64,000 nucleotides of DNA from Fusobacterium sp. JB019 (GTDB taxonomy: Bacteria > Fusobacteriota > Fusobacteriia > Fusobacteriales > Fusobacteriaceae). Both the position numbers and the translations under genes were made by a program. The notes below the pieces were generated by a model. That model ran no database searches. It was given only the letters and a program-made list of their open reading frames with translations, and had not been told where the DNA came from. Of this stretch, positions 49,866 through 59,300 are shown in pieces. Location: NCBI GenBank assembly GCA_030673965.1, contig JAUTCN010000007.1, forward strand, positions 1 through 64,000, written 5' to 3'. Numbering within the stretch: position 1 is the stretch's first letter; every line of letters begins with the position of its first letter.

Positions 49866-51911
49866 ATGGATAAATATAATGAAATCTTTAATAAATTAAA
49901 AGAAAAAGAATTTAATATAACTTCTAGAGAGTTAAAGAATTTAAATTCTTTAGGAATAAGTACAATACAAGAACTATTATATTATTTTCCTAGGGCCTAT
50001 GATGATAGAACTAATATTAAAAAAATTGGAGAATTAAAAGGGGATGAATATGTAGTTTTAAAAGTTAAATTTTTAACAGTAACAACTCCTTTTTTACCAT
50101 CTAGAATGAAAATGACAAAAGCAAGGGCAACAGATGGTACAGGAATAATGGATGTTGTTTGGTTTAGAATGCCATATTTAGCTAAAACTTTAAAAATAGG
50201 AGAAGATTATATAATTATAGGAAATGTAAAAAGAGGGTATAATTTTCAAATGATAAATCCAGAATATAAAAAAATATCAAATCAAAAAACATTGGTCTCA
50301 GGTGAAATATTACCTATATATAGTTCCAAAAAGAATTTTTCTCAAAATAATCTTAGAAAAATTTTAAAAAAAGCATTGAAAAATTATAAAGATTATTTTC
50401 AAGAAAATATTCCTTCTGATATTTTACAAAAATATAAAATATTAGATAGGAAAAAAGCTTTGGATACTATTCACTTTCCTAAAAATAAAAAATTATTAGA
50501 AGAAGCAAAGAGAAGATTTGCAATAGAAGAATTATTAGTTTTAGAACTAGGAATTTTAGAAAATAAATATAAAGAAGGCAATTTAAAAAAGAGAAAATAT
50601 AGTATTAGCGAAAAAAAAGAACTAGTTAAAGAATATTTAAAAAATCTGAATTTTAAACTAACCAATGCCCAAAAAAAAGTGATAACAGAGATATATAAAG
50701 AACTAAATAGTGGATATTCAATAAATAGGTTAATTCAAGGAGATGTTGGAAGTGGAAAAACCATAGTATCTATAATTTTATTGTTATATATAATTGAAAA
50801 TGGATATCAAGGGGTTATAATGGCTCCAACAGAAATTTTAGCAGTTCAACATTTTTTATCAGTTAAAGATGATTTTAGAGATATTGGAATAGAAGTAGAG
50901 TTACTTACAGGAAGTGTTAAAGGAAAAAAAAGAGAGAAAATATTATCTAAGATAAAAGCTGAGGAAGTTTCTTTAGTTATAGGAACACATGCATTAATTG
51001 AAGACAATGTAGAATTTAAAAAGTTAGGATTAATAGTCATAGATGAACAGCATAGATTTGGAGTTGTTCAAAGAAAAAGATTAAGAGATAAAGGAATATT
51101 ATCTAATTTATTAGTAATGAGTGCAACACCAATTCCAAGATCTTTAGCCCTAAGTATATATGGAGATTTGGATGTATCTGTAATAGACGAACTACCTCCA
51201 GGAAGGCAACCTATAAAAACTAAATGGATAAATAATGATGGAGATTTAGAGAAGGCCTATAGCTTTATTAGGAAAAAATTAGTTCAAGGAAGGCAAGCTT
51301 ATTTTGTAGTGCCTTTAATAGAGGATAGCGATAAAATATCAGCTAAATCAGTGGAAGAATATAAAGTGGAAATTGAAAATAGATTTTCGAATTTTTCAAT
51401 AGGAATTTTACATGGAAAAATGAAAAATGATGATAAGTATAATGTGATGAAGAAATTTAAGAATAGAGAAATAGATATATTATTATCAACAACAGTTGTA
51501 GAGGTAGGAATAAATGTTCCTAATGCAACAATAATTTCTATTATAAATTCAGAAAGATTTGGATTATCTTCTTTACATCAATTAAGAGGAAGAGTTGGAA
51601 GAGGGGAATATCAATCTTATTGTTTTTTGATTTCTAGAACAGAAAATGATAATTCTAAAGCGAGAATGAAAATAATGGAAAAAACAAATGATGGCTTTGA
51701 AATTGCAGAAGAAGATTTGAGAATTAGAAAATCTGGAGAAATATTTGGGATAAAACAATCAGGTTTAAGTGATTTAAAATTTATAGATATTACTCAAGAT
51801 GTAAAAACTATAAAACAAGTTAAAGAAATTTGTGAAAACTATTTAGAGTTAACCCAAGGAAAGATTGAAAATCCTTATTTAAAAAAGGATATAGAAGAAA
51901 AATTTGTATAA
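49866..51911 (+). CDS. recG: ATP-dependent DNA helicase RecG
   Basis: A 681-residue helicase of family length. The N-terminal wedge domain has LGISTIQELLYYFPRAYDDR; helicase motifs are LIQGDVGSGKT (Walker A), MAPTEILAVQH, IDEQHRFGVVQR (DEQH), MSATPIPRSLAL and STTVVEVGINVPNA, QLRGRVGRG. It remodels stalled replication forks. The ATG at 49866 follows TTGGAG; the longer frame from 49767 adds a non-family lysine/tyrosine-rich stretch without a ribosome site. Confidence 0.95.
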   Translation: MDKYNEIFNKLKEKEFNITSRELKNLNSLGISTIQELLYYFPRAYDDRTNIKKIGELKGDEYVVLKVKFLTVTTPFLPSRMKMTKARATDGTGIMDVVWFRMPYLAKTLKIGEDYIIIGNVKRGYNFQMINPEYKKISNQKTLVSGEILPIYSSKKNFSQNNLRKILKKALKNYKDYFQENIPSDILQKYKILDRKKALDTIHFPKNKKLLEEAKRRFAIEELLVLELGILENKYKEGNLKKRKYSISEKKELVKEYLKNLNFKLTNAQKKVITEIYKELNSGYSINRLIQGDVGSGKTIVSIILLLYIIENGYQGVIMAPTEILAVQHFLSVKDDFRDIGIEVELLTGSVKGKKREKILSKIKAEEVSLVIGTHALIEDNVEFKKLGLIVIDEQHRFGVVQRKRLRDKGILSNLLVMSATPIPRSLALSIYGDLDVSVIDELPPGRQPIKTKWINNDGDLEKAYSFIRKKLVQGRQAYFVVPLIEDSDKISAKSVEEYKVEIENRFSNFSIGILHGKMKNDDKYNVMKKFKNREIDILLSTTVVEVGINVPNATIISIINSERFGLSSLHQLRGRVGRGEYQSYCFLISRTENDNSKARMKIMEKTNDGFEIAEEDLRIRKSGEIFGIKQSGLSDLKFIDITQDVKTIKQVKEICENYLELTQGKIENPYLKKDIEEKFV

Positions 51912-51996
51912 TCTTTTAATCTTTTGAGCTTTAAAAAAATATATGATTATGATAGAATATAACGTATGATAAAAAAAATAAAGAGGAGAAAAATAA

Positions 51997-53712
51997 ATGA
52001 GATTTAGTAAATATTATGTGAAAACTCTTAAAGAAAATCCAAAAGAGGCAGAAATAGAAAGTCATAAACTTTTGCTTAGAGCTGGAATGATAAAAAAATT
52101 AGCAAGTGGAGTATATTCTTATTTACCTTTAGGATATAAAACTCTTAGAAAAGTAGAAAATATAGTAAGAGAAGAGATGGAGAAAGCTGGAGCATTAGAA
52201 TTACATATGCCCGTATTACAACCTGCAGAATTATGGAAAGAATCAGGAAGATGGGATGTAATGGGTGAAGAAATGATGAGACTTAAGGATAGACATATGA
52301 GAGATTTTGTTTTAGGTCCAACCCATGAAGAAGTAATAACAGATATTATTAGAAATGATATTTTTTCTTATAAAGCTTTACCAGTAAATTTGTATCAAAT
52401 CCAAACTAAATTTAGAGATGAAAGAAGACCTAGATTTGGACTTATGAGAGGAAGAGAATTTCTTATGAAAGATGGATATTCTTTTTCAACAAATAAAGAA
52501 GGTTTAGATATTGAATTTGAAAATATGAAAAAAGCTTATTCTAATATTTTTAAAAGATGTGGTTTAGACTTTAGAATTGTTGATGCTGATTCAGGAGCAA
52601 TAGGTGGAAGTGGATCTAATGAATTTCATGTAATTGCTAACTCAGGAGAAGATGAATTAATATTCTGTGATAATTGCCACTATGGAGCAAATGTTGAAAA
52701 AGCAACAAATACAATAATTGATCAAATAAAAGAAGAACCTAAAGAAATAAAATTAGTGGATACTCCTAATGTTGGAACAATAGAGGAAGTGTGTGGATTT
52801 TTAAATGCTGATGTTAAACAAAGTGTGAAATCATTAGTATATAAAGATTTAGGAACAGATAAACTTTATGTAGTTCTTATTAGAGGAGATTTTGAAGCAA
52901 ATGAAGTTAAAGTGAAAAACGCAATAGGAGCTATTGAAATAGCTATGGCAACAGATGAAGATATAAAAGAGGCTGGATTATTTAAAGGGTATATCGGGCC
53001 TTATAAATTAAAAGAAATTAATGAACATATAACAATCATAGCTGATGATTCTATAGTAGGTATCCCTAATCAAATTATGGGAGGGAATAAAGAAAATACT
53101 CATTATATAAATATAAATTATGATAGAGATTATAAAGCAGATATGGTTTTAGACTTAAGAACAGTTAGAGAAGGAGATGTTTGTTCTATATGCGGCGAGC
53201 CATTAAGAGTTGCTAGAGGAATAGAATGTGGACATATATTTAAATTAGGTACAAAATATTCTGAAGCAATGAATGCTAAAGTTTTAGATGAAAATGGTAA
53301 AGAAGTTGTATTAGAAATGGGTTGTTATGGTATAGGGATAGGTAGAACTATGGCAGCAGCAATAGAACAAAATAATGATGAAAATGGGATTATTTGGTCT
53401 TCTAATATAGCTCCATTTGTTGTAGATGTTATAGTTGCTAATATAAAAAATGAAGCTCAATCTAAATTAGGTGACGAATTATATAATGCTTTACAAGAGA
53501 GTGGAATTGAGACTATTTATGACGATAGAAAAGAGAGAGCAGGATTTAAATTTAAAGATGCAGATTTGATAGGTTTCCCTTTTAAAGTAGTTTGTGGTAA
53601 AAAATCAGAAGAAGGAATTATAGAATTAAAAATTAGAAGGACTGGTGAAACAATAGAACTTCATAAAGATGAAGTGGTAAATGAAATAAAAGAATTAATG
53701 AAAAAATATTAG
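51997..53712 (+). CDS. proS: Prolyl-tRNA synthetase (bacterial type)
   Basis: A 571-residue class II synthetase with the editing (INS) insertion. Motif 1 is SGVYSYLPLGYKTLRKVENI, motif 2 FRDERRPRFGLMRGREFLMK, motif 3 GCYGIGIGRTMAAAIEQ; FVLGPTHEEVITD and the anticodon domain IYDDRKERAGFKFKDADLIG are present. It charges tRNA-Pro. Transcribed alone, ending at a hairpin at 53728. Confidence 0.97.
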   Translation: MRFSKYYVKTLKENPKEAEIESHKLLLRAGMIKKLASGVYSYLPLGYKTLRKVENIVREEMEKAGALELHMPVLQPAELWKESGRWDVMGEEMMRLKDRHMRDFVLGPTHEEVITDIIRNDIFSYKALPVNLYQIQTKFRDERRPRFGLMRGREFLMKDGYSFSTNKEGLDIEFENMKKAYSNIFKRCGLDFRIVDADSGAIGGSGSNEFHVIANSGEDELIFCDNCHYGANVEKATNTIIDQIKEEPKEIKLVDTPNVGTIEEVCGFLNADVKQSVKSLVYKDLGTDKLYVVLIRGDFEANEVKVKNAIGAIEIAMATDEDIKEAGLFKGYIGPYKLKEINEHITIIADDSIVGIPNQIMGGNKENTHYININYDRDYKADMVLDLRTVREGDVCSICGEPLRVARGIECGHIFKLGTKYSEAMNAKVLDENGKEVVLEMGCYGIGIGRTMAAAIEQNNDENGIIWSSNIAPFVVDVIVANIKNEAQSKLGDELYNALQESGIETIYDDRKERAGFKFKDADLIGFPFKVVCGKKSEEGIIELKIRRTGETIELHKDEVVNEIKELMKKY

Positions 53713-53727
53713 ATTAAGATTAAAAAG

Positions 53728-53760
53728 AATTTCTTCAGTTTTAAACTGAAGAAATTTTTA
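53728..53760 (+). terminator. proS terminator
   Basis: AATTTCTTCAGTTT (53728-53741) pairs with AAACTGAAGAAATT (53743-53756), followed by T residues. Confidence 0.85.
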
Positions 53761-53780
53761 TTTGTTTAAAAATATAAAAA

Positions 53781-53810
53781 AGTGAAGGTATTTATTTAAA
53801 TACCTTCACT
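53781..53810 (-). terminator. Rubrerythrin terminator
   Basis: AGTGAAGGTATTTA (53781-53794) and TAAATACCTTCACT (53797-53810) are perfect 14-bp arms; on the minus strand a T-rich run follows. It lies just after the rubrerythrin stop. Confidence 0.8.
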
Positions 53811-53829
53811 AAATAATCTGTTTAATTAA

Positions 53830-54378
53830 TTATTTATTGAAATATCTTTTAAGTAATCCAGCCATTCCTTTTCCATGTCTAGCTTCATCTTTAGCCATTT
53901 CATGAACAGTATCATGTATAGCATCAAGTCCTAATTTTTTAGCCCTTTTAGCTAATTCAAATTTACCAGAACAAGCACCAAATTCAGCTTCTACTCTTTT
54001 TGATAAATTAACTTCAGTAGATTCACTTACACATTCTCCTAAAAGTTCAGCAAACTTAGCAGCATGTTCAGCTTCTTCTAAAGCATATCTTTTATAAGCT
54101 TCAGCAATTTCAGGATAACCTTCTCTATCAGCTACTCTAGACATAGCAAGATACATACCAACTTCAGTACATTCTCCTTCGAAGTTAGCTCTTAATCCTT
54201 TAATAATTTCCTCATCTTTTGATTCCATACCTTCACCAATTTTATGTTCAGAAGCCCAAATTTTAGCTTCATTTTCATTAATTTCTTCCCATTTATCAGG
54301 TCCTACTTTACAAACTGGACATAATTCCATTCCTTCTTCAATAATTTCTCCGCATACTGTACATCTAAATCTTTTCAT
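53830..54378 (-). CDS. Reverse rubrerythrin (N-terminal rubredoxin domain)
   Basis: A 182-residue cytoplasmic peroxide-scavenging protein. The rubredoxin domain is at the N-terminus ([11 protein letters not shown]...CPVC, residues 6-23), the reverse of classical rubrerythrin, and the diiron four-helix domain follows with [33 protein letters not shown] and [12 protein letters not shown] providing Glu/His ligands. It protects anaerobes from H2O2 and oxygen. ATG 54378 with GGGAGG upstream is chosen; the longer frame to 54462 runs into the promoter. Confidence 0.94.
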   Translation of the reverse strand: MKRFRCTVCGEIIEEGMELCPVCKVGPDKWEEINENEAKIWASEHKIGEGMESKDEEIIKGLRANFEGECTEVGMYLAMSRVADREGYPEIAEAYKRYALEEAEHAAKFAELLGECVSESTEVNLSKRVEAEFGACSGKFELAKRAKKLGLDAIHDTVHEMAKDEARHGKGMAGLLKRYFNK

Positions 54379-54433
54379 TTTGTTCCTCCCTAAATTATAT
54401 AAAGTAATTTGTAATCGTTTCAAATCTGAAATA

Positions 54434-54462
54434 ATTATAACAGAGGAAATATAGTTTGTCAA
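54434..54462 (-). promoter_or_regulatory. Rubrerythrin promoter
   Basis: Minus-strand perfect TTGACA (54462-54457), 17-base spacer, perfect TATAAT (54439-54434), between pckA and rubrerythrin. A full-consensus promoter suits a strongly expressed defence gene; no PerR box was recognised. Confidence 0.88.
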
Positions 54463-54468
54463 GAAAAA

Positions 54469-56145
54469 TTATAAAGAATTAAGTTTTGAAACTACCTTAA
54501 TTAATGCATCCAATGCATCTTTTGGTAATTTGTCTTTTCCTTCTTTGAAAGTTTCTCTAGATTTAATAAAGTCAACTCTATCATTCATTCTATTTTTAAG
54601 AGCAGTAACATAGTTTTCATCATTCATATTTGGAATAAATCCATCTATTTCAAAAATTTCAATATCTGAGAAAGGAGTCCAAGGTTTAAAATTAGCTTTA
54701 TTTTCAACAATAGATTCCAAAATTCCTAAAGTATGTTTTGGTTCAACTTTTTTACCCATAAATTCACCTGTATTTAAAATATAACAATCAACATTTTTTT
54801 CTTCAACTAGTTTTTTAAATTTATTATAGTCATCAGCAAGAGCGTGAGTTCTAAAAGGGTTAGCATAAGGTTCTACAACAAGAGCGTTTGGATCAACTCC
54901 TTTAGCAAGTCTTTCAGCATTACTTCTTTTAGTTGCTAAGGTAGCTCCCATAACAGATGCTAGAGAAGCTCCATTTAATTTAATTACCGGTGGTAAAGTT
55001 GGATCTTTCATTAACCAAAAAATAGCATTAACAGGGTCTTCTATTTTATTAACTCTATTAGGAGACCATAATTTTGATTTTATAGCACGACCATTACCAT
55101 TTCTAATATCTTCAGTAACTATGACTACTTTTCCATCTTCATTAAGTGTAGCAGAACAATTTTGAACAGTTAGTAGAAATTTGTTATCAGGACTTCCTGC
55201 AGGATAATCATTTGTTTTATCAAAATAAGATGGTTCTAATGCAATTGAAGAACAAGTATCTGTATTAATAATAAAAGCATCATCATGAAGTATAGTAACA
55301 TCATATTTTCCATTATGTCTTGCATGTGTAATTGTAGATTTTCCAGTTCCAGATAATCCGAAAACAGAAGCTACAAATGTTTTTCCACTATTTAATGTAT
55401 ATTTTTTTTGTCCTCCGTGACAACAAACATATTTATGACGATTTGCAATAGCCCAAGCTAGAGTTAATGTTCCTTTTTTAAATTCTCCAAAATATTTCAT
55501 TCCAAGAATAGCTCCGCAGTTGTTAGCAGGATCAAAATATGTTAAATATTCAGGATCAGCAGCTTCTACATATCTAGTTCCCTTCCATAAGGGATCAGAA
55601 AATATATAAATGTCTGGTTCGTTTGGAATAACTTTAGAATCTTTATATTTTTTTACATAATCTATAGAAAGATATTGGAAATTTAACATCCAAGAATACA
55701 TTAAATTTTCTTGTCCTTCTGGAATTAAAAGATGTGCTTTAACCATAAATTCAGAATCAAGGCCTATATATGCTTCAGCATGATATAATTTTTGGAAACG
55801 AGTATAGTAAATGGCATTCATCAAAGATTTATCAAGTCTAGTATTATTAACATCAGGATCTCCAACAATTCTTCTAGCAGCAGCAAAACGACCAGTGATA
55901 GGTCCATCATTGAATAATAAAACTTTAGATTCTGGTTCTAATCCTAATTCTTCAGCTCTGTGAACAGGCATATCAGTTACAATAGTTCCAGGAGAATTTT
56001 TAGCTAATTTATAAGCTTCTTTTAAGGATGTTACTTTGGTAACATTATTCCCATAAAAAGCAGCTTCAACAATAGAACGAGTTCTAGCAAATCCAGGTTT
56101 TCCTTTTCCGATTTCTTCATTTTTGTAATATGTTTTTGTAGACAT
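54469..56145 (-). CDS. pckA: Phosphoenolpyruvate carboxykinase (ATP)
   Basis: A 558-residue enzyme of the ATP-dependent family. DMPVHRAEELGLEP, the kinase-1a loop VFGLSGTGKSTITHARHNG, the metal-binding LHDDAFIINTD and EDIRNGNGRAIKSKLWSPNR are visible. In fermenting anaerobes it often runs from PEP to oxaloacetate, conserving ATP on the way to succinate/propionate. It starts after AAAGAGGTGA. A palindrome (56165-56185) covers the spacer of its promoter. Confidence 0.96.
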   Translation of the reverse strand: MSTKTYYKNEEIGKGKPGFARTRSIVEAAFYGNNVTKVTSLKEAYKLAKNSPGTIVTDMPVHRAEELGLEPESKVLLFNDGPITGRFAAARRIVGDPDVNNTRLDKSLMNAIYYTRFQKLYHAEAYIGLDSEFMVKAHLLIPEGQENLMYSWMLNFQYLSIDYVKKYKDSKVIPNEPDIYIFSDPLWKGTRYVEAADPEYLTYFDPANNCGAILGMKYFGEFKKGTLTLAWAIANRHKYVCCHGGQKKYTLNSGKTFVASVFGLSGTGKSTITHARHNGKYDVTILHDDAFIINTDTCSSIALEPSYFDKTNDYPAGSPDNKFLLTVQNCSATLNEDGKVVIVTEDIRNGNGRAIKSKLWSPNRVNKIEDPVNAIFWLMKDPTLPPVIKLNGASLASVMGATLATKRSNAERLAKGVDPNALVVEPYANPFRTHALADDYNKFKKLVEEKNVDCYILNTGEFMGKKVEPKHTLGILESIVENKANFKPWTPFSDIEIFEIDGFIPNMNDENYVTALKNRMNDRVDFIKSRETFKEGKDKLPKDALDALIKVVSKLNSL

Positions 56146-56164
56146 AAAATCACCTCTTTAAAAT

Positions 56165-56185
56165 TATAGTAAATACTTTACTATA
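56165..56185. promoter_or_regulatory. Operator-like palindrome in the pckA promoter
   Basis: TATAGTAAA (56165-56173), TAC, TTTACTATA (56177-56185) is a perfect 9-bp inverted repeat. It overlaps the minus-strand -10 TATAAT (56168-56163) and fills the spacer to a weak -35, a typical repressor or activator position. The protein is unknown. Confidence 0.5.
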
Positions 56186-56325
56186 TATTATTAGGGATAA
56201 ATTATTAAAATCCTTTTTTTAAAATAAAAGTTTAAAATTATGGAATTAAAAAAAAATAAGAGGTATAATCATATTACAGTGAATAGGAGATAAAATATTT
56301 TTATATATGGATTAGGAGAGAGGAT

Positions 56326-59300
56326 ATGGAAAAATTATTTTTAGGAATTGATGTAGGTTCTACAACGATTAAGATTGTTTGTATTAATTCTCAAAAAGAA
56401 GTATTATATTCTATTTATGAAAGACATTTTTCAGATGTTAGAAATAAATTAAAAAATCTTTTGGAAAATATGATTGAAATATTAGAACTTAATTTTGAGA
56501 ATAAAATGTTGTTTAAAATTAATATAACAGGTTCAGCAGGAATAGGTATAGCTAAGGGGTTGGATTTATCCTTTGTTCAAGAAGTTATTTCTTGTATAAA
56601 ATCAATAGAAACATTGATTCCTGAAACAGATGTAGCAATTGAATTAGGAGGAGAAGATGCAAAAATTACTTTTTTGAAAAATGAAACTGATCAAAGAATG
56701 AATGGAAGTTGTGCAGGAGGAACTGGAGCTTTTATAGATCAAATGGCGACTTTATTAAATACAGATGCTAAGGGATTAAATGAATTAGCTAAAGAGGGGG
56801 AAACTATTTATCCAATAGCTTCAAGATGTGGAGTTTTTGCAAAAACAGACATACAACCTCTTATAAATGAAGGAGTAAGACGAGAAGATATAGCTATATC
56901 TATTTTTCAAGCTGTAGTTAATCAAACTATAACGGGGTTAGCTTGTGGTAAAAAAATAGAAAAAAAAATAGCTCTTTTGGGAGGTCCTTTATATTTTTTA
57001 AGTGAGTTAAGAAAAAGATTTAAAGAGACTCTAAAGTTAAATGAAGAGGATTTAATTTTTCCTGAAGATTCTCAATTATTTGTTGCAAAGGGAGCATGTT
57101 TTCTTTCTCTAGAAGAAAATAAAAACTTTATTTCATTTGATGATTTTATAGAAAAAATCAAATTATTATCAAAAAATAATTTAAGTGAGTCTTCATCATT
57201 AAGACCTTTGTTTTTAGATAAGAAAGAACAAGAAATATTTTATAAAAAACATAATTTTGAAAAAGTTGAAAAAATTGATATAGATAATTATAGTGGAAAT
57301 GCTTATTTAGGTATAGATGCAGGTTCAACCACAATAAAATTAATTCTTCTTTCAGAAAATTTAGAAATTTTATATTCATATTATTCTAATAATATGGGGA
57401 GTCCTATGGAAGCTCTCATTAAAGAAATGATTAAATTATACAAAAAAATAGGAAGCAAAATAATAATTAAGAGTTCGTGTGTAACTGGTTATGGAGAAAA
57501 TTTGATTAAATCAGCTTTTAATATTGATTACGGAATAGTAGAAACGATGGCTCATTATAGAGGTGCTAAACATTTTTTACCTACAGTAGATTTTATATTA
57601 GATATAGGTGGACAAGATATGAAATGCTTGAAAATAAAAGATGGGGTAATAACTTCCATACTTTTAAATGAAGCTTGTTCATCGGGATGTGGATCTTTTT
57701 TAGAAACTTTTGCAAATTCTTTAAATATGAACATATTAGATTTTGCCAAGGTAGGTTTAAAATCAAAAAGTCCTTGTGATTTAGGAACAAGATGCACAGT
57801 ATTTATGAACTCTAAAGTAAAGCAAGCTCAAAAAGAGGGAGCTAAAATTGAAGATATATCAGCAGGGTTATCTTACTCAGTTATAAAGAATACTCTATAT
57901 AAAGTTATAAAAATGAAAGATAGTAGTGAACTTGGAGAAAATATAGTAGTTCAGGGGGGAACTTTTTTAAATAATTGTGTACTTAGAGCTTTTGAAATTA
58001 TTTCTAACAAAAATGTCATAAGACCTAATATAGCAGGTTTAATGGGAGCTTTTGGATGTGCCGTGATAGCTAAAGAGAAATCTTTAGAAGAAAATAAAGT
58101 TATTTCAAATATATTAAATTTAAATGATTTAAATAAATTTTCATATAAAACTAATTTAACAAGATGTGGTGGGTGCGGTAATAATTGCTTATTAACTATT
58201 CACAACTTTAAAACAGGAGGAAAATTTATATCAGGAAATAGGTGTGATAATTTTTTAGGGAAAATGAAAAAAGAATCTAAGTATAATATGGTAGATTATA
58301 AATACAATAGATTATTTGATTATAAACCTTTAAACAGTTCACAAGCTTTTAGAGGAGAAATAGGAATTCCTAGAGTTTTAAATATGTATGAGTCTTATCC
58401 TTTTTGGTTTACATTTTTTAATGAATTAGGATTTAGGGTTATTATTTCAGATGATTCATCTAAAAAATTATATAATAAAGGCATTGGAACGATATCTTCT
58501 GATTCAATATGTTACCCAGCTAAATTAGTACATGGGCATATTTTAAATTTAATAGATAAAGGAATAAAGAAAATATTCTATCCTTGTGTTGTTTATGAGG
58601 AAAAAGAATATTCAAAATCAGATAATAAATATAATTGTCCAATTGTAATATCTTATTCAGAAGTTATAAAAAATAATATGGATATATTGAAAGAAAAAAA
58701 TATACAAGTAATTAATCCTTTTGTATCTATGGAAAATAAAAAAGTTATTTGTAAAATTTTAGAAAAAGAATTTTTTAATTATAGTATAACAAAGTATGAA
58801 ATAAAAAAAGCAGTTGATCTTGCTTGGGAAGAAAGAAAAAATTATAAAAAAGATTTAATAAAGAAAACAAAGGAAGTTTTAGATTATTGTAAAGAAAAAG
58901 ATAAAACAGGAATAGTGTTATGCGGAAGGCCCTATCATATAGATAAGGAAATTAACCATGGTATTCCTAATATAATAAGTTCTTTTGGTATTCCTATTTT
59001 AACAGGGGATATAATCTCTACCTTTTCTTCGCTAGACTCTGAACTAAGAGTTGTAGATCAATGGACATATCATTCAAGATTATATAGAGCAGCGAATTTT
59101 GTGGGAAAATATAAAAATTTACAATTAGTTGAATTTAATAGTTTTAGTTGTGGTATTGATTCAATAACAATAGATCAGGTATCAGAAATACTTAATAGGT
59201 ATGGGAAAATTCATACTGTTTTAAAAATAGATGAGATAAGTAATATGGGTTCTATAAAGATAAGATTAAGAAGTTTATTAGCTGTTATTGAAGATAAAAA

